Below are positions 54,256 to 63,283 of a DNA stretch of 64,000 nt, in pieces (the first letter of the stretch is position 1; each line of letters starts with the position of its first letter). Position numbers and translations under genes: made by a program. The stretch is from Arthrobacter cupressi (lineage in GTDB: Bacteria > Actinomycetota > Actinomycetes > Actinomycetales > Micrococcaceae), in the NCBI RefSeq assembly GCF_900099975.1, contig NZ_FNEI01000017.1:29102-93101 (forward strand). The letters run 5' to 3'. Under the pieces are notes generated by a model that did not search any database, was not told the DNA's origin, and worked only from the letters and a program-made list of their open reading frames with translations.

Positions 54256-54669
54256 GTGGCAGAGAACGCTCCCGACGGGATGGATGCTCCGCAGGGCCAG
54301 CCCCAGTACCACGGCGTCCCTGCCAACGCTCTGCCCCTGACCGCGGGCGAAGACCGGCAGTGGGCCACCCTGGCACACTTCGGCGGAATCCTCGGCTGCG
54401 TCCCGGCCCTGCTGATCTACCTGATTTTCCGGGACCGCGGCCCGTTCACCGCCCAAGAGTCCAAAGAGGCCCTCAACTTCACCCTGCCGCCCACCATCGC
54501 TGCGGTGCTCGCCAACATCCTGGTGATCCTGCCCGCGGTCGGCAACCTGTTCGCGGTCCTCGCCACCGCAATCTGGGTGGCGCTGACGTGCTTCGCCGTG
54601 TCCGCGGGCATCCGGGTCAACCACGGCCAGCCGCACCGCTACCGCTTCAACCTGCGCTGGATCAAGTAA
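54256..54669 (+). CDS. DUF4870 membrane protein
   Basis: 137 residues. A disordered polar N-terminus (about 1-35) leads to DRQWATLAHFGGILG and three to four membrane helices with RDRGPFTAQESKEALNF between, the standard DUF4870 pattern. Function unknown. GTG start 4 nt after AAGGAAG; the open frame upstream is not supported. Confidence 0.85.
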   Translation: MAENAPDGMDAPQGQPQYHGVPANALPLTAGEDRQWATLAHFGGILGCVPALLIYLIFRDRGPFTAQESKEALNFTLPPTIAAVLANILVILPAVGNLFAVLATAIWVALTCFAVSAGIRVNHGQPHRYRFNLRWIK

Positions 54670-54679
54670 GCGGCCAGGC

Positions 54680-55198
54680 CTAGAGGTTCCGGATCCAGGC
54701 GTCCGCGGACGGCAACACAAACGGAACCGAGTCGCCCTCCAGGACGGCGATGAGCAGCGCGAGCAGCACCCAGCCCACCCAGGCGCCGACCACATCGACC
54801 GCACGGTTCGCCAGGGTCTCCTTCTCACCGAATCCCGGCACGTACTTCTCAAAGAATTCCCAGCCGATGGTGATGGCCACGACCAGCATCAGCGGCACCG
54901 ACCAGAAGCCCAGCATGGCACCGGCCGTTGTGTGGATCCACGACCACCGGTCAAACGGAACATGGTCGATGTCCTGCGGCCCGTTGCCCTGTTTCTGGAC
55001 GATGTCCCGGTACCCCAGATAGGCCGCGAACGCCACCCAGACCACCGTGCCGGCGATCCTGATGACCCAGGCTGCGGGTCCGACTTTCGGGTCGAACGTC
55101 GTCAGCGACAGCAACAGGAAACCGGCCACCACGGCGAGGAAAAGAAGTGCGCTCCGCCAGGGAACGCCGAACGGGGACTGCGCTGAAACCGAAGACAT
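54680..55198 (-). CDS. Multi-helix membrane protein, function unknown
   Basis: 172 residues with four to five predicted helices, a conserved-looking WSWIHTTAGAMLGFWSVP in the middle and IGWEFFEKYVPGFGEKETLANRAVDVVGAWVGW near the end. The latter recalls small VanZ/DUF2238-type membrane proteins, where a D and two aromatic residues face the membrane, but I cannot assign it. ATG at 55198 is preceded by GGGAGGG; an ATG 15 bases upstream overlaps that sequence. Confidence 0.7.
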   Translation of the reverse strand: MSSVSAQSPFGVPWRSALLFLAVVAGFLLLSLTTFDPKVGPAAWVIRIAGTVVWVAFAAYLGYRDIVQKQGNGPQDIDHVPFDRWSWIHTTAGAMLGFWSVPLMLVVAITIGWEFFEKYVPGFGEKETLANRAVDVVGAWVGWVLLALLIAVLEGDSVPFVLPSADAWIRNL

Positions 55199-55317
55199 GA
55201 TCCCTCCCAGCATTGGTCTTCACACAGCGGGCGGAGCCGGCCAGCCGGGGCGGATCGCCGGGCGTCCACGCACATGATATTCCCGCCGGAATCGGCTGAA
55301 CAGGTGGCCGCCTGCCC

Positions 55318-56547
55318 CTATTCCGGCAGCAGCCGGCGCACCACGGCATCGGCCAGGAGGCGGCCTTTCAGGGTCAGGACCAGCCTGCCCTTGAACGCGG
55401 GCGCGGGCTCCACGAGGCCGTCGGCGATCAAACCGGCGACAGCGTGCCGGCCCACCGCGTCGAGCGCATCCACCTCCAGCCCGCTCCCCAACCGGGCCTC
55501 AAGCATGATGCGCTCCACTTCGCGGGTACCGGCGTCGAGGGTCTCGCGCCCGGCCGCCGGGGACTCGCCCGCGGCAAGCCGGTTGGCGTACGCGGTGGGG
55601 TGCTTGACGTTCCACCAGCGGACCCCGCCCATGTGTGAATGCGAACCGGGTCCGACGCCCCACCAGTCGTCCCCGCGCCAGTAGGCCAGGTTGTGGCGGC
55701 AGGCGTGCCCGGGCGTCCTGGACCAGTTGCTGACCTCGTACCAGGACAGTCCGGCGGCGGAAATGAGCTCATCGGCGAGTTCGTACTTGGCGGCGTGGTC
55801 GTCGTCGTCGATTCCGGGGACTTCACCGCGGCGCATCTGCGCGGCGAGCTTGGTGCCTTCCTCGACGATCAGCGCGTAGGCGCTGATGTGGTCCGGCGCG
55901 TAGGACAGGGCCGTCTCCAGGGAGGTGCGCCAGTCGTTCATGGACTCACCAGGCGTGCCGTAGATCAGGTCCAGGCTGACGTCGAGGCCGGCGTCGCGGG
56001 CCCACTGCACCGCCTGCGGTACCCGTTCCGGGCTGTGCGTGCGGTCCAGGACCTTCAGCACGTGCGGCACGGCGGACTGCATGCCGAAGGAGACGCGCGT
56101 GAATCCTGCGTCTGCAAGGAGTTTGAGTGACTCAGGCGTGACAGAGTCCGGGTTCGCTTCCGTGGTGACCTCCGCGCCGGACTCCAGTCCCCAGTGCCCG
56201 ACGGCGGCCGCGAGGATCCGTGCGAGGTCTTCGGCCGGGAGCAGGGTGGGGGTGCCGCCGCCAAAGAAAACGGTACTGATTTTGCGGGCCGGCAGCCCGG
56301 AGGCCTCCATCGCGCGGGCCGCGAAGTCGACTTCGGCCACGGCCGTGCCGGCGTAGGCGTCCTGGGAGGCCCCGCCCCCCAGTTCCTTGGCCGTGTAGGT
56401 GTTGAAGTCGCAGTAGCCGCAGCGCACGGCACAGAACGGGATGTGGACGTACAGGCCGAATGTCCGGTGCTCGACGCCGTCCAGCACCTGCGGGGGAAGC
56501 AGTCCGTCCGCAGGTGCCGGATCGCCAAGAGGGAGGGCGCTTGGCAC
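55318..56547 (-). CDS. hemW: Radical SAM heme chaperone HemW (coproporphyrinogen oxidase-like)
   Basis: 409 residues. Radical-SAM cluster motif CAVRCGYC in VHIPFCAVRCGYCDF, FFGGGTPTLL, and a C-terminal HemW domain with LAYWRGDDWWGVGPGSHS. Annotated in the past as HemN; the HemW type delivers heme. The GTG start shares one base with the lepA stop, so it is coupled to lepA, the usual arrangement. Confidence 0.94.
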   Translation of the reverse strand: MPSALPLGDPAPADGLLPPQVLDGVEHRTFGLYVHIPFCAVRCGYCDFNTYTAKELGGGASQDAYAGTAVAEVDFAARAMEASGLPARKISTVFFGGGTPTLLPAEDLARILAAAVGHWGLESGAEVTTEANPDSVTPESLKLLADAGFTRVSFGMQSAVPHVLKVLDRTHSPERVPQAVQWARDAGLDVSLDLIYGTPGESMNDWRTSLETALSYAPDHISAYALIVEEGTKLAAQMRRGEVPGIDDDDHAAKYELADELISAAGLSWYEVSNWSRTPGHACRHNLAYWRGDDWWGVGPGSHSHMGGVRWWNVKHPTAYANRLAAGESPAAGRETLDAGTREVERIMLEARLGSGLEVDALDAVGRHAVAGLIADGLVEPAPAFKGRLVLTLKGRLLADAVVRRLLPE

Positions 56548-58400
56548 TACTTCTTGGCCTTGTCCTTGGACTCGTCGGTGGTGAGGGCCGCGATGAAGGC
56601 TTCCTGGGGAACCTCCACGCGGCCCACCATCTTCATGCGCTTCTTGCCTTCCTTCTGCTTTTCGAGCAGCTTGCGCTTACGGGTAATGTCACCGCCGTAA
56701 CACTTGGCAAGAACGTCCTTGCGGATGGCGCGGATGTTCTCGCGGGCGATGATCCGGGACCCGATGGCCGCCTGGATCGGCACCTCAAACTGCTGCCTCG
56801 GGATCAGCTCGCGCAGCTTGGAGGTCATCATCACGCCGTAGGCGTAGGCCTTGTCCCGGTGGGTGATGGCACTGAACGCGTCCACCTGTTCACCCTGGAG
56901 CAGGATATCCACCTTGACGAGGTCGGCCACCTGTTCGCCGTCGGCCTTCCAGTCCAGCGAGGCGTAGCCGCGGGTCTTGGACTTGAGCTGGTCGAAGAAG
57001 TCGAACACGATCTCGGCGAGCGGGATCCAGTAGCGCATCTCGACGCGGTCCTCGGAGAGGTAGTCCATGCCGCGCATCTGGCCGCGGCGGCCCTGGCACA
57101 GCTCCATGATGGCGCCGACGAATTCGTTCGGGGCCAGGATCGTGGCCGCGACCATCGGTTCACGGACCTCGTTGATCTTGCCCGAGGGGAATTCGGACGG
57201 GTTGGTGACCGTAGCGACCGACTTGTCTTCCAAGGTGACCTCGTAGACCACGTTCGGTGCGGTGGAGATGAGGTCCAGATTGAATTCGCGTTCCAGGCGT
57301 TCGCGCACGATTTCCAGGTGCAGCAGGCCGAGGAAGCCGACGCGGAAGCCGAAGCCCAGGGCGGCAGAGGTCTCGGGCTCGTACACCAGGGCGGCATCGT
57401 TGAGTTTGAGCTTGTCCAGTGCTTCGCGCAGGTTCGGGTAGTCGGTGCCGTCCAGCGGGTAAAGCCCGGAGAACACCATCGGCTTGGGGTCCTGGTAGCC
57501 GCCCAGGGATTCGGTGGCCGGCTTGGCCAGGTTGGTGACGGTGTCGCCCACCTTGGACTGGCGCACGTCCTTCACGCCGGTGATCAGGTACCCCACCTCG
57601 CCGACGCCCAGGCCCTTTGACGGCACCGGTTCCGGGGAGCTGACGCCGATTTCGAGGAGTTCGTGGCTGGCCTTGGTGGACATCATCTGGATCCGCTCGC
57701 GCGGGCTGAGGTGCCCGTCGACGACGCGGACGTAGGTGACAACGCCACGGTAAGTGTCGTAGACGGAGTCGAAGATCATGGCCCGGGCGGGCGCATCCGC
57801 ATTGCCAACCGGGTTGGGAATGTCACGGACGATGCGGTCCAGCAGGGCTTCGACGCCGACGCCGGTCTTGCCGGAGACTTTCAGGACCTCTTCGGGGTCG
57901 CCGCCGATCAGGTTCGCCAGTTCTTCGGCGTACTTTTCGGGCTGGGCCGCCGGGAGGTCAATCTTGTTCAGCACCGGAATGATGGTGAGATCGTTCTCCA
58001 TGGCCAGGTAGAGGTTGGCCAGGGTCTGGGCTTCGATGCCTTGGGCGGCGTCCACCAGCAGGACTGCGCCTTCACAGGCTGCCAGGGAGCGGGAGACCTC
58101 ATAGGTGAAGTCAACGTGGCCCGGGGTGTCGATCATGTTCAGCGCATAGGCGGTGTTGTCGACCTCCCAGGGCATCCGGACGGCCTGGGACTTGATGGTG
58201 ATGCCGCGTTCACGCTCGATGTCCATGCGGTCCAGGTACTGGGCCTTCATGTCGCGTGCCTGCACCACGCCGGTGAACTGGAGCATCCGGTCGGCCAGGG
58301 TCGACTTGCCGTGGTCGATGTGGGCAATGATGCAGAAGTTCCGGATGATGGCCGGATCTGTTGCGGCAGGCACCGGGGCGGTGCGGGCCATGGGAGACAC
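56547..58400 (-). CDS. lepA: Elongation factor 4 (LepA), ribosome back-translocase
   Basis: 617 residues. G1 AHIDHGKST, G2 ERGITIK, G3 DTPGH, G4 NKID; domains II, III, V and the LepA-specific C-terminus (ENIRAIRKDVLAKCYGGDITRKRKLLEKQKEGKKRMK) follow. GTG at 58400 has AAGGA 7 nt upstream and begins SPMARTAPVPAATDPAIIRN; an ATG 9 bases further in is the alternative. Confidence 0.96.
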   Translation of the reverse strand: MSPMARTAPVPAATDPAIIRNFCIIAHIDHGKSTLADRMLQFTGVVQARDMKAQYLDRMDIERERGITIKSQAVRMPWEVDNTAYALNMIDTPGHVDFTYEVSRSLAACEGAVLLVDAAQGIEAQTLANLYLAMENDLTIIPVLNKIDLPAAQPEKYAEELANLIGGDPEEVLKVSGKTGVGVEALLDRIVRDIPNPVGNADAPARAMIFDSVYDTYRGVVTYVRVVDGHLSPRERIQMMSTKASHELLEIGVSSPEPVPSKGLGVGEVGYLITGVKDVRQSKVGDTVTNLAKPATESLGGYQDPKPMVFSGLYPLDGTDYPNLREALDKLKLNDAALVYEPETSAALGFGFRVGFLGLLHLEIVRERLEREFNLDLISTAPNVVYEVTLEDKSVATVTNPSEFPSGKINEVREPMVAATILAPNEFVGAIMELCQGRRGQMRGMDYLSEDRVEMRYWIPLAEIVFDFFDQLKSKTRGYASLDWKADGEQVADLVKVDILLQGEQVDAFSAITHRDKAYAYGVMMTSKLRELIPRQQFEVPIQAAIGSRIIARENIRAIRKDVLAKCYGGDITRKRKLLEKQKEGKKRMKMVGRVEVPQEAFIAALTTDESKDKAKK

Positions 58401-58550
58401 GCAGGGGTCCTTACTGTCGACTCTCACGCGGAAAAGCTGCCCGGACAGTCCTGCCGTCCCGGCGTGCACCGCATATCTGAACTCATAGTCTCCCATGAAC
58501 CCCGCCTCCGGCGCGCATCGGAAAAGGCTCCTGGCGTCACGACCGGCGGA

Positions 58551-58556
58551 TACGGT
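58551..58556 (+). promoter_or_regulatory. -10 box (TACGGT) of the PemK-like gene
   Basis: TACGGT, 6 nt before the ATG at 58563. Confidence 0.45.
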
Positions 58557-58562
58557 GGTGGC

Positions 58563-59132
58563 ATGGCATCCCTCTTCGGCACCCTCCTTACCGGATCACT
58601 GCGCTACCTGCGCCGGCTGGCGGGCGGGGGCGCTCCGCCGGCGCCCTCCCGCACCCGGCCGCCGGCGCCGCGCGCCACCCGGCGAACATCGACTCCGGGA
58701 CCCGCAACGAAAGGCGCGCGGCCCGCACCGCCGCCTGCCGCCGTCGGGCATTACCCGGGCGACTTCCAGGGCCCGCTGGCGCCCCGCTACTCCCCTGCGC
58801 CGGACGGCCGGCCCGATCCGGGCGAAATTGTCTGGACCTGGGTGCCGTTCGAGGAGGACCACGCGAAAGGCAAGGACCGGCCGGTCCTCCTCGTGGGACA
58901 CGACGGGCCCTGGCTGCTGGGACTGATGCTGACAAGCAAGGACCACGACAACGGGCGCCGGGAGGATGATTACGTAGACATTGGAACCGGACCGTGGGAT
59001 CCGCAGCGGCGCGCCAGCGAAGTGAGGGTGGACCGCATTGTGCGGGTTGATCCGGAGCGGGTGCGCCGGGAAGGCGCTGTGCTGGACAACGCGAACTTCC
59101 GGGCGGTCGCGGACCGGCTGCGCAGGCGGTAG
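58563..59132 (+). CDS. PemK/MazF-family protein
   Basis: 189 residues. A variable Pro/Arg/Ala-rich N-terminus (about 1-60) precedes a PemK/MazF fold: PDPGEIVWTWVPFEEDHAKGKDRPVLLVG, LTSKDHDN and VRVDRIVRVDPERVRREG. MazF members cut mRNA, but no antitoxin gene lies upstream, only the lepA operon facing away, so this may be a housekeeping or orphan homologue. It faces rpsT in the same direction. Confidence 0.8.
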   Translation: MASLFGTLLTGSLRYLRRLAGGGAPPAPSRTRPPAPRATRRTSTPGPATKGARPAPPPAAVGHYPGDFQGPLAPRYSPAPDGRPDPGEIVWTWVPFEEDHAKGKDRPVLLVGHDGPWLLGLMLTSKDHDNGRREDDYVDIGTGPWDPQRRASEVRVDRIVRVDPERVRREGAVLDNANFRAVADRLRRR

Positions 59133-59176
59133 GCGCGCCGTGGAACCAGGACTCCGGGTCCGCTCGAAGTGTCTGC

Positions 59177-59182
59177 TAGGAT
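59177..59182 (+). promoter_or_regulatory. -10 box (TAGGAT) of rpsT
   Basis: TAGGAT 132 bases before the rpsT GTG, giving a long structured leader that contains GGTTGGC and GGCCAACC as possible stem arms (59220-59268). Confidence 0.45.
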
Positions 59183-59314
59183 TGATGGCTGTATGTCCGT
59201 GCAGGTCGACGGCCATGCATGGTTGGCTGCCATAGGCATCCCCACGCCGCTCAGTCGATGGCCAACCTGATAACCCTCTAGACCATTTCCGCATTAAAAA
59301 GAGAGTTCACACAC

Positions 59315-59575
59315 GTGGCTAATATCAAGTCCCAGAAGAAGCGCATCCTCACCAACGAGAAGGCTCGCCTGCGTAACAACGCCGTCAAGTCCGAGCTGAA
59401 GACTGCCATCCGCGCCGTCAACACCGCCGTTGAGTCTGCTGACAAGGATGCTGCAACGACTGCTCTTGTAGCTGCCAGCCGTAAGCTGGACAAGGCTGTC
59501 AGCAAGGGCGTTATTCACAAGAACAACGCTGCGAACCGCAAGTCGGCGATCTCCAAGAAGGTCAACGCACTCTAA
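59315..59575 (+). CDS. rpsT: 30S ribosomal protein S20
   Basis: 86 residues, three-helix basic protein with the family start ANIKSQKKRILTNEKARLRN. It binds 16S rRNA early in 30S assembly. GTG start, weak AGAGAG upstream. The long leader suggests autoregulation as known for E. coli S20. Confidence 0.97.
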   Translation: MANIKSQKKRILTNEKARLRNNAVKSELKTAIRAVNTAVESADKDAATTALVAASRKLDKAVSKGVIHKNNAANRKSAISKKVNAL

Positions 59576-59604
59576 GGTTTTTCCAGTTCGACTGAGCTGA
59601 AATT

Positions 59605-59631
59605 GAGGCCGGCCCCGTTGGGGCCGGCCTC
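59605..59631 (+). terminator. Terminator after rpsT
   Basis: 12-bp perfect stem GAGGCCGGCCCC with a 3-nt loop, followed by a T-rich stretch. Confidence 0.9.
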
Positions 59632-59703
59632 TTCGCATTTAAGGCAGGGGTTCCTTCCGGAATCCCGCGGCCGCCGCGGCTGGCAGCCGCGCACGGCCGC
59701 GCT

Positions 59704-60720
59704 TTACCGTCCGCGGGCGGATGTGGCGATGACCGTCACCGCGTGTTCCACGGCGTACACGGGATCGCGGGACAGGCCCTTGACCTGGGCGTCGGCTTCG
59801 GCAGTGACCTGGATGGAACGGATCAGCCCCTCCGGGGTCCAGCGGCGGACGTCCCGCTGCGCCTGTTCGACCAGCCAGGGCTGCATGCCCAGCAGCTTGG
59901 CAATCTGGGCAGACGAGCCCTGCGCACCGGCGACCCGGGCCAGCGTCCGCAGCTTGGCGGCCAGCGCCGCGACCAAGGGAACCGGATCGACGCCGGTGGC
60001 GAGGGCATGGCGGAGGCTGGAGAGTGCCAACGCGGCGTTGCCGGCCATCGCCGCATCCGCCACTTTGAAGGCCGTGGCTTCGACCCGTCCGCCGTAGTAA
60101 CGCTCGACCATCGCGGCATCCACCGCGGTCGTGGCGTCGGCGATGAGCTGCCGGCACGACGCGGCCAGCTCGGATAGCGAGGTGCCCACGGCGTTGACCA
60201 AGGCGTGCACGGCCTCGGTTTCAATGCGGCGGCCGCCGGCCTTGAATTCGGCCACGACGAACGACACTTTGTCGGCGTCCTTTTTCAACGGCTGGCAGTC
60301 CACTACCGGCCACCCCGCAGCCTTGACCGCGTCCAGCAGTTTCTTTCCGCGTGTGCCGCCGCTGTGGCGCAGGACCAGCACGACGTCATCCTCCGGCTTG
60401 GCCACGTACGCAAGGGCGTCGCTGAGGAAGGCCTCGTTCATCGCCTCGAGCCCCTCGACCTCAAGCAGCTTCCCCTCGCCGAAAAGCGACGGGGTGACCG
60501 TCATGGCAAGGGCACCGGCCTCATAGGCGCCGGCGTTGAGCTTGCTGACTTCGACGTCGGGCATGGCTTCACGGACGAGCCCACGCAAGCGGTCCATCGC
60601 ACGGATGCCCAGGTATTCCTCCGGCCCGGTGATCAGCACGACGGCGGCCGGGGCAACGTCGCGCCAGGTGGCCGCATTCGCCGACGGGGTCTTGGCCTTC
60701 GGGGCCTGGGCAGCAGCCAA
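59704..60720 (-). CDS. holA: DNA polymerase III subunit delta
   Basis: 338 residues. VVLITGPEEYLGIRAMDRL begins domain I of the clamp-loader delta subunit; YYGGRVEATAFKVADAAMAG and LVAALAAKLRTLARV follow in domain III. It opens the beta clamp. The start is TTG at 60720, with GGAAGGA 7 nt upstream; the longer open frame has no better start. Confidence 0.9.
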   Translation of the reverse strand: MAAAQAPKAKTPSANAATWRDVAPAAVVLITGPEEYLGIRAMDRLRGLVREAMPDVEVSKLNAGAYEAGALAMTVTPSLFGEGKLLEVEGLEAMNEAFLSDALAYVAKPEDDVVLVLRHSGGTRGKKLLDAVKAAGWPVVDCQPLKKDADKVSFVVAEFKAGGRRIETEAVHALVNAVGTSLSELAASCRQLIADATTAVDAAMVERYYGGRVEATAFKVADAAMAGNAALALSSLRHALATGVDPVPLVAALAAKLRTLARVAGAQGSSAQIAKLLGMQPWLVEQAQRDVRRWTPEGLIRSIQVTAEADAQVKGLSRDPVYAVEHAVTVIATSARGR

Positions 60721-60827
60721 CTGTGCTTCCTTCCGGACGGGATTGTGCAGGGTTCCAGTCTCCCACGATCGCTGCGTTGTACGGAGCGGGTGGGCCGGGC
60801 GCATTTCCTGCGGATTCGGCCAGCGGC

Positions 60828-60833
60828 AATAAT
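60828..60833 (+). promoter_or_regulatory. Possible -10 box (AATAAT) of the SRAP gene
   Basis: AATAAT, 7 nt before the ATG at 60841. It lacks the initial T of TANNNT, so it is weaker than the others. Confidence 0.3.
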
Positions 60834-60840
60834 GGGGCTC

Positions 60841-61548
60841 ATGTGCGGACGCTTTGTGATGAGTTACTCAGCCGCCGACATCCAGGACTTCTACCTTGTC
60901 AGCGAGGTGGTTGACCGGGATATGGCTGCAAGCTGGAACGTGGCCCCGACAGACCCGATCCCAGTCGTCCTGGACCGGCGCGGCAACGAGGACGAGGCGG
61001 TGACGCGGAAGCTTGTCACCGCGCGCTGGGGCCTCGTGCCGTCGTGGGCGAAGGACACCAAAGGCGCGGCCCGGCTGATCAACGCCCGCATGGAAACGGT
61101 CACGGAGAAGCCGTCGTTCCGGAAGGCCGCAGCCTCCAGGCGCGGACTCATTCCCGGCGACGGTTACTACGAATGGGAGAAGGCTCCCGGCGGGAAGATC
61201 CCGACCTACCTGTACGGAGCCGATGAACAGCCGCTGGCGTTCGCGGCCCTGTTCGAGAACTGGCCGGATCCGTCCCTGCCAGACGGGCACCCGGAAAAGT
61301 GGCTGCGGACGGCGACGATCATTACAACGGCGGCCACCGATGCACTCGGGCACATTCACGACCGGACACCCCTCATTGTCCCACCGGACATGTGGACGGA
61401 CTGGCTCGACCCGGAAACCACGAAAGAAGCCGACGTGCGGGCGCTTCTGGACTCCATGCCCGAACCGCACTTGGTGCCACGCATTGTCAGCGACAAGGTG
61501 AACTACGTCCGGAACAACGGACCAGAACTCATCGAAGCAGCCGCTTAG
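60841..61548 (+). CDS. SOS-response-associated peptidase (SRAP, HMCES/YedK)
   Basis: 235 residues. Cys2 in MCGRFV forms the DNA-protein crosslink at abasic sites; also present are WNVAPTDP, INARMET, GYYEWEK (catalytic Glu) and HDRTPL, where the usual HxRMP has Thr for Met. It shields abasic sites in single-stranded DNA. The 3' end overlaps comEC by 20 bases. Confidence 0.95.
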   Translation: MCGRFVMSYSAADIQDFYLVSEVVDRDMAASWNVAPTDPIPVVLDRRGNEDEAVTRKLVTARWGLVPSWAKDTKGAARLINARMETVTEKPSFRKAAASRRGLIPGDGYYEWEKAPGGKIPTYLYGADEQPLAFAALFENWPDPSLPDGHPEKWLRTATIITTAATDALGHIHDRTPLIVPPDMWTDWLDPETTKEADVRALLDSMPEPHLVPRIVSDKVNYVRNNGPELIEAAA

Positions 61549-63283
61549 TTCGGGGTGGCCGCATCCGCCGTCGGAAGACCCGACGGCGGCGTTCCAGCCA
61601 GGCCTCGAAGTCTTCAATCCGCTCCACAACAAATCCGTGGCAGTTAAGAGCGAACCGCATGCAACGGTCCGGGTGAATGACGAGCCACAGCACAGCCAGG
61701 TTGCCGGTGGAGCACGCGGCCATGGTGACCATGCCCCAGGCTCCTTCAGGCCATGGCAGCACTGCCTGCGGCAAGCCGGCGAGGGCCCTCGCGATTCCGG
61801 CAATCGCCCCGGCGCACACGGCGGCCGCCCCCATCAGAACCGTTGCTGCGCCCTCGTGAACCGCCAAGGCAGGCACCGCGAGGGTTCCAAGAACCGTCAC
61901 GGGTGCGACGAACGGCGCCATGGCGACATTGGCCAGCAGGGAAAAGACAGTGAACTGCGGCTGCAGCCCCACAATCACCGGAGCGCAGAACACCTGCGCC
62001 GACAATGGCACCGCAAGCGCGGCCGCCACCGGACGGGGAAGCCAGGCCGGCGCGCGTTCCATGAGAGGGCGGGCCAGCAGGATGATCCCCAGGGTGGCGA
62101 GCACGGACAGCAGGAACCCGGGGCTGCCGGCCAGCGGCGGTTCGCAGGCCAGGAGCACAGCAACCGCAAGCCACAGGAACCCGAGGCCGCGGCCGGGACG
62201 CCCGCTGCTCAGGCCCAGCAAGCCGATCGCCCCCATCACCGCGGCACGGAGCACGCTCGGTTCGGGCCCGACCAGCCATACGAAAGCCGCCAGCCCGCAC
62301 AGCGCCACGACGGCCGCGGCAGGCCGGCCGAGCCGGCAACTCCGGGCCAGGACAATGAGCAGCCCCAGGATAAGGCTGCAATTGGCACCACTAACCGCTG
62401 TCAGATGCACGGTGCCCGTGTCCCGCATGGCCGCGACGAGCCCCTCGTCCATGCCGTCGGTGTCGCCGATGACCATGCCGGGCAGCAGCCCGGCAGGGTC
62501 TCCTCCGAGTCCGGTGGCGGCGTCGCGGTAGCGTTCCCGCATCGTGGCCGCCCAGTCCCCCGACGTGCCGGCTCCTCCCCCGGGAGCGGAACCGTCCGTG
62601 ACATCGGGGCGCCGCAGGCTACCTCCTGCCGGGAGTGGCCGGGTGCCCGCCGTGAAGACTGCCGCCTCGGCCTGGCCGGGGCGCGCCTGCGTGAGTTTTC
62701 CGCCGGCACGGATGCGCTGCCCGGGCTGCGGTTCGCTCCAGCCGTCACCGCCCACGACCAGGATCCGGGTGGCAGGCCGGTGGAGGCTGCCGTCGACGGC
62801 GAGTTCCAGCAGTTCGGCGCCAAGGATCCAGCGTTCGGCTCCCCCGGCCCCGGTACGCGCCTCCGCTGCCTCCCGGGTAACCAGCAGGAGCACCAGCGCG
62901 CCGCCGTCGTCACCGGGTACGGGCAGGTTCGATCGCGCTGTGGCGGCGGTGAGCGTGTGTGCCGCGGTGGCCGCACCGAGCAGGCAGGCCAACGCGAGTC
63001 CGGCGGCCATGCTGCGCCGCACCGGTTTGCGGTTCCTCCTGCGTCCCTTCCACGGCCGCACGCCGGGCCACCACCGGCGCCCGGCCACGAGCACCACGGC
63101 GGTGACAGCCAGTAGCACCGCGACGGCGGCGGTGCCGGCCGGGGGCAGATGGCTGCCGGCGAGGGCTGCAATCCAGGCCAGCAGCGCCGCGGGCACGAGG
63201 CGCAGATCCAGGCGCGGCGCCGGATCGTCATCGGCACGGACCTCCTCGAATGCGGAGCCACTGGCCGTCCTGCCCCCGGACAT
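61529..63283 (-). CDS. comEC: ComEC/Rec2 DNA-uptake channel protein
   Basis: 584 residues. N-terminal helices with a DUF4131-like outer domain (to about 230), then the Competence membrane domain with HLTAVSGANCSLILGLL and WLVGPEPSVLRAAVMG. It would carry incoming DNA over the membrane. The C-terminal metallo-beta-lactamase domain of Bacillus ComEC is missing, so any nuclease role would need another protein. ATG shares one base with the comEA stop; it ends inside the SRAP gene on the other strand. Confidence 0.93.
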   Translation of the reverse strand: MSGGRTASGSAFEEVRADDDPAPRLDLRLVPAALLAWIAALAGSHLPPAGTAAVAVLLAVTAVVLVAGRRWWPGVRPWKGRRRNRKPVRRSMAAGLALACLLGAATAAHTLTAATARSNLPVPGDDGGALVLLLVTREAAEARTGAGGAERWILGAELLELAVDGSLHRPATRILVVGGDGWSEPQPGQRIRAGGKLTQARPGQAEAAVFTAGTRPLPAGGSLRRPDVTDGSAPGGGAGTSGDWAATMRERYRDAATGLGGDPAGLLPGMVIGDTDGMDEGLVAAMRDTGTVHLTAVSGANCSLILGLLIVLARSCRLGRPAAAVVALCGLAAFVWLVGPEPSVLRAAVMGAIGLLGLSSGRPGRGLGFLWLAVAVLLACEPPLAGSPGFLLSVLATLGIILLARPLMERAPAWLPRPVAAALAVPLSAQVFCAPVIVGLQPQFTVFSLLANVAMAPFVAPVTVLGTLAVPALAVHEGAATVLMGAAAVCAGAIAGIARALAGLPQAVLPWPEGAWGMVTMAACSTGNLAVLWLVIHPDRCMRFALNCHGFVVERIEDFEAWLERRRRVFRRRMRPPRTKRLLR

